Shown piece after piece: positions 10,180 through 21,345 of a DNA stretch of 64,000 nt. The first letter of the stretch is position 1; the number at the start of each line of letters is the position of its first letter. The stretch lies in contig NC_088304.1 of assembly GCF_032854445.1 (NCBI RefSeq), forward strand, positions 6,275,704 to 6,339,703, written 5' to 3'. A model generated the notes under the pieces. It was given only the letters and a program-made list of their open reading frames with translations. It made no database searches and was not told the origin of the DNA. A program made the position numbers and the translations under genes. The DNA is from Liolophura sinensis (Eukaryota; Mollusca; Polyplacophora; Chitonida; Chitonidae).

Positions 10180-11600
10180 ACCCCTCACAATATCCAGGTA
10201 GACTTCTCAGGGCAGGCCTCGTACACCGAGCACTGAGCTCCTCTCTCCGCGTAGTGTGTTCCCTGTATACGCGTATGTGTGATCGGCACTCACAAAACCA
10301 CTACTGCCGCAAGGTAAGCTCCTTAGATCGACGGCCGAATCTATATCCACTTTTCAATGAAGCGTGACGGGGGCTCTCTTGTGGGCCACAAAATTACGAC
10401 TGAGCTTGTACACTGCTATCCGGGTATTAAAGAAGCACAAATTTCTCCGAAAGATCTGCAATATTGGAATTGCGGTAAGGTCTCACTCTCTCTATTTCTA
10501 CACTGGTTTTACTGCGACTAGTTTTGAACAACCCTGAGGCTGGCAGGCTAGCCGCTGACTGCGGTCGCTCTCGGTTGACTGTAGTTGACGGTAGTTTATT
10601 CTACAATGTCCCGTCTTCGCTTTATTATAAAGACTCTAAAAGATCGCTTCGACGAAGTGTCATACCCCCTACCTTATTCAACATCCAATGAAATTTCAGC
10701 CGAAGCAGAAATGAAAGGCAGCAGACGACAAAATTGGTCGAGACGTACCACGTGACGTTTGATTGATGGCTGCGCGGCAGATGCTGGCATGCTTTCTGCC
10801 TGAGGTTAAAGCACAGACGAGGGCTGCCCGACCGGGTTATATTTAGCCATGTCATTTTTGGCGACACTCATAATACAGCTAAACACGCCCAGAAATACTC
10901 CCCCACAAGATAAAATGAAACCAAACGAAAGTTTGTTTTTAATGATACATCAATGAGGTATAACACCGCCTATTCGTCGATACCTCAGTCGTCCTGGAAT
11001 GCGGACTTGTTGAAAAGGCGAACAGGCCGCGATAAACTTCCCTCTATTTCTGGCAGTCAGTGACCATTTCATTCATAAAACATCGCCCACGCCGTAAATC
11101 TATCGTTCGCTGTAACCCACAGCAGCGAAAGAGCTACATCAACCACAGATGTGTGCACAGTCAGTAAAACATCGTTAGGAGAACACCGCGGCTTAACTCA
11201 GGAGGTTTCTCAGGTACCTTGAATTTTGCGGTGGTTTCACCTGTACTCATTGACGGATTCTGTCGCTCAGAAAAGTGAAATATTTTAATACTGCATGAAT
11301 GAAATATTCTTGAAAGTCCTGGATAGAAGTAATTTAATAAAGTTTAAAATTTAGAGAATTATATTATTGAAGGTTTCTAGTTTACATCTTTTATAACACC
11401 GTTGACTGATGTTGTATACCAGAAGGTCTAAATGCACACAATGACTTCCAAGCCTGCTAAAATTTACTCCGCTTATAAAATAATTTCTGTCTTTTAAGTG
11501 TTCTTTCTGATCCACACAAATGGTTAAACGTCAGTTGAATTTCACAGTGTTTTGATGTATGAAGGTAATAGTTTGTTAACTTTATTTTCGTGCTTATAAT
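10180..11600. other. Upstream flank, no supported gene
   Basis: Locally GC-richer DNA. Two donor-like plus-strand sites occur (GCAAG|GTAAGC about 10315, TTGCG|GTAAGG about 10472) that could mark noncoding first exons of a divergent transcript, but no coding sequence follows. An 80-codon minus-strand frame at 10625-10867 shows no recognisable motif. Confidence 0.45.
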
Positions 11601-11606
11601 GGTTCT

Positions 11607-11812
11607 GACCCCGGAATCACGAAGCTATCATGGACTTAAATCAAATTTCAAATCACTTTAAAGTTGTTATTCCTTACGTAACAACGTCAAAACATTGCTT
11701 GGAAACGTAAACTGTCAAACAAATTTCATCTAAAATAACGGGAAGGAATATATCAAGTTTAATGATTGAAATATTGACTTAAGTCTAAGATTGCTTTGTG
11801 ATCCAAGGCCTT
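11607..11812. mobile_element. MITE-like element with about 40-bp imperfect terminal inverted repeats
   Basis: Left end CCCCGGAATCACGAAGC...GGACTTAAATCAA pairs with the reverse complement of the right end, CCTTGGATCACAAAGC...AGACTTAAGTCAA, with a handful of mismatches over about 40 bases. The length is about 206 bp with no coding capacity. A shortened relative lies at 3315-3480. This is the structure of a non-autonomous DNA transposon. I could not define a clear target-site duplication. Confidence 0.65.
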
Positions 11813-11994
11813 GGTGTTTATTGATTGTATTAATTAGTTCTAAAAACCAAAGAAACATTCCCAGTGCTCAACGTTTCACGGCATCACCGTTTTCTCTGTT
11901 ATGAAGCGGTGTTCTGTAGTGTGTCAGTGACATCACAGATCATAGATATATATGTATATGCATTCTGAATGATAAAATCTAGCAGACTAATGTG

Positions 11995-12175
11995 TGTTAA
12001 GTGGCAAAAAACCAATGTGACGTCACTGGTGCCAATGTGGTCAGAAAAGACCACCGTAGTATTCAAATGTTAGAAACAACAGTAAATCGACTGTTTTGTA
12101 GACAGTGGTAAATATCCTTTCATTTGACTTATATTTAACGTTAGTGCTTTCTTTCCCTTTAATAAATAATCACAC
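11995..12175. repeat. Dispersed repeat DR3, copy 1
   Basis: TGGTCAGAAAAGACCACCGTAG, ...GACAGTGGTAAAT... and ACGTTAGTGCTTTCTTTCCC align in the same order with 38105-38325. A shorter match occurs near 39865-39960. Homology is by eye, and the boundaries are approximate. Confidence 0.5.
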
Positions 12176-12504
12176 GAGAAAACTGAAAAGCCGTTTAAAA
12201 CGATATATGCCACTCCTCACACGTGAACGCTAGTCTATGTGATAACATGCAAATTTCGCTATGCATCGGGATTTTGTCTTACTGCACTTACACGTCCATA
12301 CGTTTTAAGCGTCAGTAAGAAAATATCAAGATGGTCAATTTTTATGTCCCATGAATACATGATCCGACTGGGAACTGAACCATCAAAGCATACGATATCG
12401 AAATTTAACTTTGGCATAAAAATGTGGTTGAGGTCTGTCTGTGTGTCTTCCAGACCAGTAACGTCTAATAAATTAAGTTAACATTACTGCTTTCTTTCAC
12501 CTCC

Positions 12505-12700
12505 TCTGCTTAAATCATGGTGTCAGGGGACGTGTAATTTGCTACCATTTATGCATTTACATGAACAGTTAGAATAAAACCCTAACTGAGGTAATTTGAC
12601 AAGAGGCCATATATCACCGGTTACATGAGACCATCTGCTGAGTATCACACTCGTCGCTGCTCTAGATTTGCTCCCTATAATGTACGTCTTTTATAGTTTC
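12505..12700. repeat. Dispersed repeat DR2 copy
   Basis: Shared blocks: TTAAATCATGGTGTCAGGGG, ACAGTTAGAATAAAACCCTA, ACTGAGGT, GACAAGAGGCC, CACCGGTTAC and TATCACAC(T)CGTCGCTGCTC. At least seven diverged copies occur in the window in the same orientation. Confidence 0.65.
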
Positions 12701-13690
12701 TCATTACGTTCACTGAGCTATCTTCATTTTTGCATTACCAAGTACGGTATTGACCTCTTTTGTTGTCCGCACCCGATGGTTTGACCAGTGTAGCTCTGTG
12801 GTATACTGTGTCCTCTGTGTTTACCACGGAGTCAGATGTCCGCGTCGTCAGCATTGTAATGACTGGGTGAGAATTACTCCGCTTGTACATGTCGTCAGGG
12901 GCTTGTGTGACCTTTATATAACGCTTTCTGGTATAAATAAACACACAATTTACAGCTATTGATCCTACACAGCTATTAGACTACATACAATAATACTGAT
13001 AATTTGCCTGTTAGTTTCGCTTCTAAATTCAGAGTGGGTCCAATTTGTAGTGGTTTGTCAGTATTGTATATTAATACATTAAGGTTAAAACCAAAAGTGA
13101 TGTGATTTTTTAAAATTACGCTAACCTCAAATTCTATGAAGATATGGCAATTATTTTTAGGTCAACAGTTTTGTCCCAGAGAACCATGATCCACAACTAT
13201 ACAGCACACTGGCAAAAGTATCCTATACATATACTAATATAGACGAAGGCACACAAAATATTCCAAATAGCTAAATATTCAACCTTTCAATATTTGAAAG
13301 CAAGGCACCTTGCCTTTTCAGGGGGTTCTACCAAGTTCTCTTAAATAAGCCATTATTGTCGAATATTAACTTGAAATTTGCTAATACTGTTACATATTCA
13401 GATGGTGGAGACCCTTCTGTATAATGGAAACTCATTCAGTCATCGAGTCATTGATTGCTATTTACCGCCATAACCAGGAGTGGAGTGAAGAAACATACTT
13501 GACAAACTTTTCCATATGTAGAGGCCCCGGAGAACAAACCTTTGTCCTGCCATCATGAATATATTATTATATTGTATTGTACTGTAATATCAACTTCCAA
13601 CACCACCAAATATACCATTTTACAAATTCCCCAATAACTAAAATGTACTTTGGATTGACAGTCCCACATACAGACGAGGTCCATCCCTGG
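12701..13690. other. No supported gene
   Basis: AT-rich sequence. Frames of about 70 codons exist on both strands at 12735-12962 and overlap each other, with no motif. Confidence 0.5.
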
Positions 13691-13790
13691 TTAGAGTGGT
13701 CAGAGCACTGGTTCGAGCCCAGGTACTGCTAGTTCTCGACAATTCTTTGTCTAAGGCTGTAGCCGGACATCGTGTGCCCAGTTATTCAAA
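13690..13790 (+). mobile_element. Possible short tRNA-like SINE fragment
   Basis: TGGTTAGAGTGGTCAGAGC resembles a box A region and CTGGTTCGAGCCCAGG is a good box B, but the two lie only about 15 bases apart, so a segment is deleted. No cloverleaf can be drawn, and this is not a functional tRNA. Confidence 0.3.
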
Positions 13791-14109
13791 GACCAGCATC
13801 TTAAGTACTCAACAAGACTGCTTCTCCAACGCCAGCTGAGAGGACAAGCTATGTCTCTGTGCAGATTACCCCTTATCACAATCTTTATCGAATTATCACA
13901 ATAATCGATTTACGTCACTTCTCAGTGCGCATGTCTTCGGTGAATGTTCAGAATATTCCTCATATAAGTCGTTCAAGACTGTTCAGGACTTTAATTTTAG
14001 TTTAGTGGGATCATCTGTAGGCTGTGCAATATCGGTACATTTGTGTATTTCAGTTCACGCAGATTCTACATCGTGCTTAAGAGTAATTCACCAATATACG
14101 ACAGTATTC

Positions 14110-14480
14110 ATGGCTGGTTTATAGATGCAGGTGTTGGAAGACGGCCGTAGCCTAAGGTCCCAAATGTCGTCCGGTACCTGACAAACCTTCTGACGTATGC
14201 GGTTTTTCGATGAGGGCAAGCAGAGCCGACAGAAACTCGACAACTACATTTCCTTGGTTACCTGGCAAACCTATGACGTTTAAGGATGGGGAAAGGTGTC
14301 AGAATACAAGAAAAACCGCTGCCGTCACAAATGGGCGTTCCTCCTCACGCAGAAGGACAAGACAGTACAGCTGGGACAGGACTGCAATGAGCGAACGTAA
14401 TGGTCAAGCCAGATCTGTCGCCTCAATAGAGGTCCCTTGCCTCATTATCATTATCATGATGAACTACCAACTTACTTAGC
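14110..14480 (+). pseudogene. GC-richer coding-like patch, possibly a decayed gene or transposon fragment
   Basis: This patch is clearly GC-richer than its flanks. One plus-strand frame reads MRFFDEGKQSRQKLDNYI...QTYDV, stop, then GWGKVSEYKKNRCRHKWAFL...QDCNERT, stop (about 14199 to 14398). Its third codon positions are strongly C/G-rich, the pattern expected of real codons. It is broken by one TAA at about 14283. A second frame is open without a stop for over 100 codons (about 14145-14479) but is Arg/Ser/Thr-rich, typical of a shadow frame. No family recognised. It could be a broken exon or chance. Confidence 0.22.
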
Positions 14481-15010
14481 CCTCGATTGTGTAGTCTTGC
14501 CAGAGCTCCTTTATCTGCCGTTGATCAACCAACTCCCTACGGCCCTCGGTCGTGGTCCTTTGTTTGATCTCTTGTCTCTACCGTTGACCATGATGAACTA
14601 ACCAACCCAGTTGGCCCTTGATTGTTAATAGCGCAAATTGGAAACAATTATGTCAAATAACTAATCATAGTCATTACTGTTACCTGTGACAAACTTGGGT
14701 AGTTAGATAATTTGTGCTTAACCGCGCTGACGCTATCAACTGCTCACAACTAATTACCTGGTGAGCCAATTAGCTTTAATTGTGTGGGAAACACCCACAC
14801 CAAACTCCAAACTTCTGTTTGCTTTACTGTATACAACGTTAAGCAAAAACTGTTTCCGAGTTTCGCACAAACATGAAGAATTCATAGCAAATCATCTGGC
14901 TTAATCGATGTATTCTTTAACTGCTGGGAAATTGAGTTCCATGAGACCTGCATGTATGCATACAGACACCGCCACGTTGGAACTTGGGTTCACAATACTA
15001 CATGCAGTCG
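14481..15010. other. Nothing recognised
   Basis: CCCTCGATTGTGTAGTCTTG and GCCCTCGGTCGTGGTCC suggest a loose internal duplication near 14480-14630 (phrases of the type CAACC...CCCT(C/T)G(A/G)T(T/C)GT...). Otherwise featureless. Confidence 0.4.
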
Positions 15011-15014
15011 AGGA

Positions 15015-15120
15015 TCCTCTCTGCATGGCTCAGACGGTTAAAGCAAGGTCTAACTGCGACTATCAAGCCCTTGACCAATGAGGTAGTGTGTTCAAACCCA
15101 GCTGTTGGACTAGTTAAGCT
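15015..15120 (+). mobile_element. SINE-C related tRNA-like fragment
   Basis: ATGGCTCAGACGGTTAAAGC (box A region) and GTGTTCAAACCCAGC (box B) lie about 55 bases apart in plus orientation, like the copy at 2060-2285. The downstream body is not conserved. The 121-codon frame at 14984-15349 runs through it and is not credible. Confidence 0.5.
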
Positions 15121-15905
15121 GTGGCTTTATGCTATTAATTTTGTCAGGCGTTCGCCTCCTCATTTTCACATGTTTTGTCATTTTTTGCATTCACATTTAG
15201 TTTGCCTTAGTATTTGGTACATATGTACCGCATATGTTTGCAGTTGCCTTTGCTTTGATATGTACGACATAAGGCGAGGGAACGAGAAATTATCTCATTC
15301 AGTTTCCATAATAACCTTTAAAGATTTAGAAAGTATGGCAGAAGAATGAATTTTTTTTTATTAACAATCGGATTTTATGGGGCATGTTTACTACCATAAC
15401 CTGTCAGCCGGATTAAACTCGCAGTAAAGGAAGTTAGCTTATAGCATGTATAGCTTGAATATTTGTTTACATTCCTTGTGAATAACCTGTTCACGCTGGG
15501 TGATTTGAGATCATGTGGGTGTACACAGTGTGGTGGAGAAGTTATATTCAAAAGATTCACATCTGTACGTTAAATAGAGTACCTCGGTATTTGTGTCAGC
15601 TTTGGCGGGCCACAAAGCACCGGTTTGTTGATTGACAAAGACTAGGGTTCACGGGAACGCCGCCACGATTTGACACTCTGGGCAATATGTGATGTGACGC
15701 ATGTTCATTGTAAGACCTTGTTGACGACAGCACAAGTTGCCCTGTTTATGCGGTCTGTTGTAGTGTGATGGACAGCGGTTCTTTGTTAACATTCACGGAC
15801 GATGATGGCCGCGTTCTTCAGCTTCTTTGTACCTCTGTCCTTTCTTAAAGTGTACCCACCAGGCTTTGGCCTCAATCTAAATAGTAATATTTATTAAGTT
15901 AGTTA

Positions 15906-16055
15906 TGTATTTATGTATTTATTTATTTATGTGATTGTGTTTTACGACGTATACTCAAGAATGTTTCACTTATACCACCGCGGACAGCATTGTGGTAGGA
16001 AGAAACCGGGCAAACCCCGGCAGAAACCCACGACCACCCTCAGTTTGTTGCTAGA
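15906..16055 (-). mobile_element. SINE-A copy, head-truncated
   Basis: (TTTA)n, GTGTTTTACGACGTATACTC, AAGAATGTTTCACTTATACC, GGAAGAAACCGGGC and AAACCCACGACC are recognisable. The tRNA-like head is missing. Confidence 0.75.
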
Positions 16056-16154
16056 CTTCAGTACTGAAAACAGTTTTGTTCTTTGTTTGTTGTTTCATTT
16101 CGTGCTCTAACGTTTTGCTCACAGTCTGATGGTGGTTATGTCTGTGACTTGAGC

Positions 16155-16315
16155 ATCCCGGAATGTTCTGAATAAGCCATCGCCATTTGCAAGATACAAG
16201 GGGCAAACTCTATGACTTAAAGCCACAGTCCGGAAAGCTCTGAACAAGACATCAACCTTTGCAAGATATCGGGGGGGGGGGGGAGGGTGCAATTCTCATG
16301 ACTTAAAACCTCAGC
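16155..16315. repeat. Two-copy degenerate direct repeat with a poly(G) expansion
   Basis: CCGGAATGTTCTGAATAAGC...TTTGCAAGATACAAGGGG...ATGACTTAAAGCC is followed by CCGGAAAGCTCTGAACAAG...TTTGCAAGATATCGGGGG...ATGACTTAAAACC. In the second unit GGGG has expanded to a run of about 14 G. Confidence 0.75.
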
Positions 16316-16696
16316 AGAGGTTAGACTGGGGCGTTCCGCTGACGCAAGAACAACATTTCTTCGAATGAACCAGCGAGGGCCCAATATTTACAACAAAACT
16401 TCATTTCTTGTAATGTTTTTTTCCATAAGTTTTTCATGGATTTATGGCAAATGACTCCTGAAAACATTACAGTCTCTCAGACGGAGATTGTTACGATGAC
16501 TTGAAAAGAATCTTGTTTTAATAACATTAAATAAGATTCAACTGACTGCCGCATATTCAACAGGATGCGTTTACCTTAATGCATTGTACAAGTCTTTCCA
16601 TGGTTGGAACAATGAAATGAATAGGCGCTAATGGAATGAATGTTATGCAAAAGCTTTCCATAGTAGAAATGAAGCGAATTAAAACCAAACACCTTT

Positions 16697-16895
16697 AAGG
16701 CTCTTGATCAGTGAGATTGTATGTTTAAATGCAAAAGCTCATTGTTTAATAGTGGTGGTTTCCACCTGCGGATGGTCGTAGGTTTCCTTCGGGCTCTATC
16801 CGTTTTTTTCTCACAATAATGCCGGTCGCTGTCGTATAACTGCAATATTCTTGAATACGGCGTAAAACACCAAGTTGATAAATGAATAAATAAAT
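16697..16895 (+). mobile_element. SINE-A copy, diverged
   Basis: CTGCGGATGGTCGTAGGTTT, AATAATGCCGGTCGCTGTCG, AATATTCTTGAATACGGCGT and AAAACACCAAGTTGATAAAT define the body and tail. The head is decayed. Confidence 0.75.
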
Positions 16896-16994
16896 GTTGG
16901 CGATTTAATTCGTCATTCGTCAGTGAAAAATCTGAGTAAGTAGTTATGTACAGCTCATCATGATGTGATTAAAATAAAAAAAAATGTATGTATG

Positions 16995-17065
16995 TATCCA
17001 AGGGGCTTAACGTCTAACTTAGCAATTTTTCAGTCATATAACAACGAGGGTTCATTATGTTTGTG
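16995..17065 (-). mobile_element. SINE-B fragment
   Basis: GGGGCTTAACGTCTAACTTA and TTTTTCAGTCATATAACAAC match the left parts of the copies at 42351 and 52263. Only the tail end of the element, about 70 bp, is present. Confidence 0.6.
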
Positions 17066-17609
17066 TACATTTACTTGTGGAAAGGCGAGTCCACTGAGGT
17101 ATCATAAGACCCGAAGTGAACGCAACTTTGGTATCCATTGACTACTAAATGTGATATCTTTCTACTGAATTTGAAGCGTCACTGCTCACATTTTTTGTCA
17201 GAAGGTTTTTACGGTACAACCAAAAAATCCTCAGACAGTAAGACACAATAAAATGACCATACAACATGTATTTGTCATTGGTTAGCTGCTCGTTATTCGT
17301 TACCTAGCTTTGGTAGGATTGTAAGTTACAGTGAGTTTTATTTCAATCAGGATGGAGTACTACAAGACAGGTGCACCCTTCCTATATGCATAGCCAAAAG
17401 TTGGATCATATATCAGCGTGCGTGCAGCATAAATATGGGTCATAGCGTGGTATGTCCTATTCTCTTCATTTGATAGGCCTATTCAATGAAAAAATATGGC
17501 CTTCACCTATTTTGTATTCTCCATGTACGGTAGCTCAGGTATTTCACTGAGGCTTGGCAGTTCGATGTGCTCATGCACCCGCAACAGCTGTACTAACTCT
17601 GTGCATAGT

Positions 17610-17810
17610 TGTACTCACAAATGTGCTAGGCCAGGGGAGTTTCTATGCCATTTAAGTATGTATACGACATATTAGAATAAACCCCTGACTGAGGTAAGTT
17701 GAACAGAGGCTGTATTTCGCCGGTTACACGTGACCATTTGCCAACTATCACAATGTCGTTGCTCCTCTGGGTTTATTCTCAGAGTGTTGTCTTCTATATT
17801 CTTAAGTTCT
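17610..17810. repeat. Dispersed repeat DR2 copy
   Basis: AGAATAAACCCCTGACTGAGG, GCCGGTTACACGTGACCATT and CCAACTATCACAATGTCGTTG match the DR2 consensus blocks in order. Confidence 0.6.
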
Positions 17811-17993
17811 AACAGATAAAAGTTTTCCACAGTCACCTAGGTGATTTTTTTCCTTGACAACCTTGTGTAGGTGAACATAAAAGCGGTTGGAACAAAGTAT
17901 GTTTTTCTTTGAAATATTAATTTATTCTTCCATCACTACTTTTTTTACATGTATTTTTTTATTGAATTATTAAGTACTTAACTTCAGTTTATT

Positions 17994-18150
17994 ATATTTA
18001 TTTATTGGTGTTTTACGCCGTACTCAAGAATATTTCACTTATACGACGGCGGCTAGCATCATAGTGGGTGAAAACCGGGCGATGCCCGGGTGAAACCCAC
18101 GACCATTCGCAGGTTACTGCAGACCTTCCCACGTCTGGCCGCAGTTTATT
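17994..18150 (-). mobile_element. SINE-A copy, head-truncated
   Basis: GGTGTTTTACGCCGTACTCA, ACTTATACGACGGCGGCTAG, ACCGGGCGATGCCCGG and AGACCTTCCCACGTCTGGCC. The tRNA-like head is absent. Confidence 0.85.
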
Positions 18151-18311
18151 ATAAGACGGGAGTTTGATTTAAATGGTGGAACGTCCTAAGATTCGAACCT
18201 GTGGCCACCGTAGTCTCAGCTGTGATAATAAAACAGAACACAGAGCAAATCTGGACCAATGACGTCCAACTCATTGCATCTAACATCACGCCATTTTTTT
18301 AAAATATCCTG

Positions 18312-18495
18312 CTTAAGCCATGGTGCTATGGGCTGTACATTTAGTTACTTTTTAAGCAATTGTATGAACAGTTACAATCACCCCTTATTGAGGTGAACTG
18401 ACAAGAGGCCTTATATGAATAGCTACTTTTGCCAGTTATCACACAGCCGTGGCTGCTCTGTTTTTACTCTATGTTAGAAATGTTTTATAATACTC
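18312..18495. repeat. Dispersed repeat DR2 copy
   Basis: CTTAAGCCATGGTGCTATGG, GAGGTGAACTGACAAGAGGCC, GCCAGTTATCACAC and CTCTGTTTTTACTCTATG follow the DR2 order. Confidence 0.65.
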
Positions 18496-18499
18496 GTAT

Positions 18500-19685
18500 A
18501 CAAATCTTTAGCTATGCTGGACGTACCAGGGTTATAATCACTAGGAAAATTTCAAAAACAACAAAACAAACAAAAAAAAAAACAAAACAAAGAACTCAGA
18601 GAGTACATAAAGTAAGAAATTATTGGACGTATTCAAGACAAGAAAAGCTGTCTTAGCTTACAACGATGCCGGAAAGCCGCAAGGAATGTTCTAGGCTCAT
18701 AACTTTAATTAGTATCTCCCAAACACATGTGTTGCCGCTATCACTTTGTGCCGTTTCAAAAGCGCAGAAAGAAAATATACATACATGAGTGTTCAAGGCA
18801 GATTTGATAGTATAATCCAATGCTTCGATTTTACGGGCAGTGTTACAATGCCCACAGCTCTGACAAATAGAGCCACAAGCCTGAGTGAACGATGGCGCGA
18901 CCTTTCTTGCTTCGTCAGAGTTGGTGTTCGTGAGGCAGGCTTATGTGTTGTAAGATGGTTGTTGATGGGAACACCTGGTACGCGCATGTATACACTGGAA
19001 TTGTCTTCACGAGTTATTCCTTTAAACCTGCCTTTGAAAAAGATTAGCTCTCACGTTGCACATAAAATCTGTCAGTTCGCGAGGTAACTAGGCATGATGA
19101 TTCTTTCCATAAGATAGGCCTAGCTGGATAAGAATCGGGGGAGATTTGTGTTACAGTCAGGAATAATAATAAAAAAGACTTCAAATATTTGCCGAGAAAA
19201 ACAGTTGTTTTCATAGTAAACATCCAGATGGTCAGCTACTTTTCTGGACGAATGCAGTCGAGGGGCTATACCCATATAAAACTTTTCACTAAGCATTCTG
19301 CCATTGCCGCCGTGTTTCTTCAGGCTGTTTCTATATGTTCAGTGCCACCCACGCACGGACAGTAAGCGTTATTGAAGAGACCATGAAGGACATCTGCTGG
19401 CTAATGAACCAAGTACGCCGGTACTTAAGGCTAAAATCTACTATATATCTCGTTCACTATATCCAGGTACATGTAGAGGCATTCTACATGTGGGACTCTC
19501 TGTAATTCCCTGGATTTGTTGGGTATGGCGGGTAATTATGTCACATAACATCACCAAATGTTCAAATTAATTAATTCAAAATTATTTATACAGACAAAGC
19601 AGTTCCTGAATTAACTGAATGCAAGTTATATAAAAATGTCACACAAAAACAGAACAGCCAGAAAATCGTTTAGCTTTCCCCGGGA
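18500..19685. other. No supported gene
   Basis: Contains a 113-codon plus-strand frame at 18746-19087, the longest non-repeat ORF of this stretch. It has no recognisable motif, no good start context and a competing 64-codon frame on the other strand, so I do not call it a gene. Confidence 0.45.
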
Positions 19686-19689
19686 ACAC

Positions 19690-21345
19690 TTATGTATTCA
19701 GTCAGAATATCAGTCCATATCCATACCAAATCTCAACCATTTCACTATACGCATCTAAAGTCTCAACAATTTCATTGTACACACGTGACCGTTCAACCAT
19801 TTCATTTTACACATCTGACTTCTCAATCATTTCATTGTATACATCTGAAGTCTCAACCATTTCATTGTACACACGTGAAGTCTCGATCATTGTACACACG
19901 TGAAGTCTCAACCATTTCATTGTACACACGTGAAGTCTCAACCATCGTACACACGTGAATTCTCAACCATTTCATTGTACACACGTGACGTTTCAACCAT
20001 TGTGCACACGTGAAGTCTTAACCATTTCATTCTACACACGTGAAGTCTCAACCATTTCATTGTACACACTTGAAACCTCAACCATTTCATTGTACACACG
20101 TGAAGTCTCAACCATTTCATTGTACACACGTGACGTTTCAACCATTGTGCACACGTGAAGTCTCAATCATTTCATTGTACACACGTGAAATCTCGATCAT
20201 TGTACACACGTGAAGTCTCAACCATTTCATTGAACACACGTGACGTTTCAACCATTGTGCACACGTGAAGTCTCAACCATTTCATTGTACACACGTGAAG
20301 TCTCAACGATTTCATTGTACACACGTGAAACCTCAACCATTTCATTGTACACACGTGAAGTCTCAACCATTTCATTGTACACACGTGACGTTTCAACCAT
20401 TGTGCACACGTGAAGTCTCAACCATTTCATTGTACACACGTGAAATCTCGATCATTGTACACACGTGAAGTCTCAACCATTTCATTGTACACACGTGAAG
20501 TCTCAACCATTTCATTGTACACACGTGACGTTTCAACCATTGTGCACACGTGAAGTCTCAACCATTTCATTGTACACACGTGAAGTCTCAACAATTTTAT
20601 TGTACACACGTGAAGTCTCAACCATTTCATTGTACACACGTGAAATCTCAACCATTTTCATTGTACACACGTGAAGTCTCAACCATTTTATTGTACACAC
20701 GTGAAGTCTCAACCATTTTATTGTACACACGTAAAATCTTAACCATTTTCATTGTACACACGTGAAGTCTCAACCATTTTATTGTACACATGTGAAATCT
20801 CAACCATTTTATTGTACATACGTGAAGTCTCAACCATTTCATTGTACACACGTGAAGTCTCAACGATTTCATTGTACACACGTGAAACCTCAACCATTTC
20901 ATTCTACACACGTGACGTTTCAACCATTGTGCACACGTGAAGTCTCAACCATTTTATTGTACACACGTGAAATCTCGATCATTGTACACACGTGAAGTCT
21001 CAACCATTTCATTGTACACACGTGACGTTTCAACCATTGTGCACACGTGAAGTCTCAACCATTTCACTGTACACACGTGAAGTCTCAACCGTTTCATTGT
21101 ACACACGTGAAGTCTCAACCATTTTCATTGTACACACGTGAAGTCTCAACCATTTCATTGTACACACGTCTCAACCATTTCACTGTACACGTCTCAACCA
21201 TTACATTATACACATCTCAACCACTTCATTGTACACACGTGAAGTCTCAACCTTTTGTTTCAAAACTTTCAAACTATAACCATTTCTCTATACACATCTA
21301 AATGCTCAACCATTTCATTCATCAAATGCGTGACAAAGTGGAGGC
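19690..21345. repeat. 30-bp tandem array carrying an E-box (CACGTG) in almost every unit
   Basis: Unit: CACACGTGAAGTCTCAACC then ATTTCATTGTA, 30 bases. It continues for about 1.6 kb, giving roughly 50 units, with ragged ends at 19735-19790 and 21160-21345. Shortened units (ATTGTGCACACG or GATCATTGTACAC) and a variant TGACGTTTCAACC recur in a fixed order. The variant occurs at about 19985, 20131, 20241, 20386, 20526, 20913 and 21023; spacings of 110 and about 145 repeat, showing higher-order duplication of multi-unit blocks. Reading frames here are by-products of the period. Confidence 0.97.

Noticed and set aside
14984-15349. 121-codon plus-strand frame
   Set aside because: Begins before and runs through a tRNA-like SINE fragment; its composition after that is AT-rich noise.
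18746-19087. 113-codon plus-strand ORF
   Set aside because: No recognisable motif, poor start context and an overlapping open frame on the other strand; expected by chance in 64 kb.
19690-21345. CRISPR array
   Set aside because: Units are head-to-tail without unique spacers, in an evidently eukaryotic sequence.
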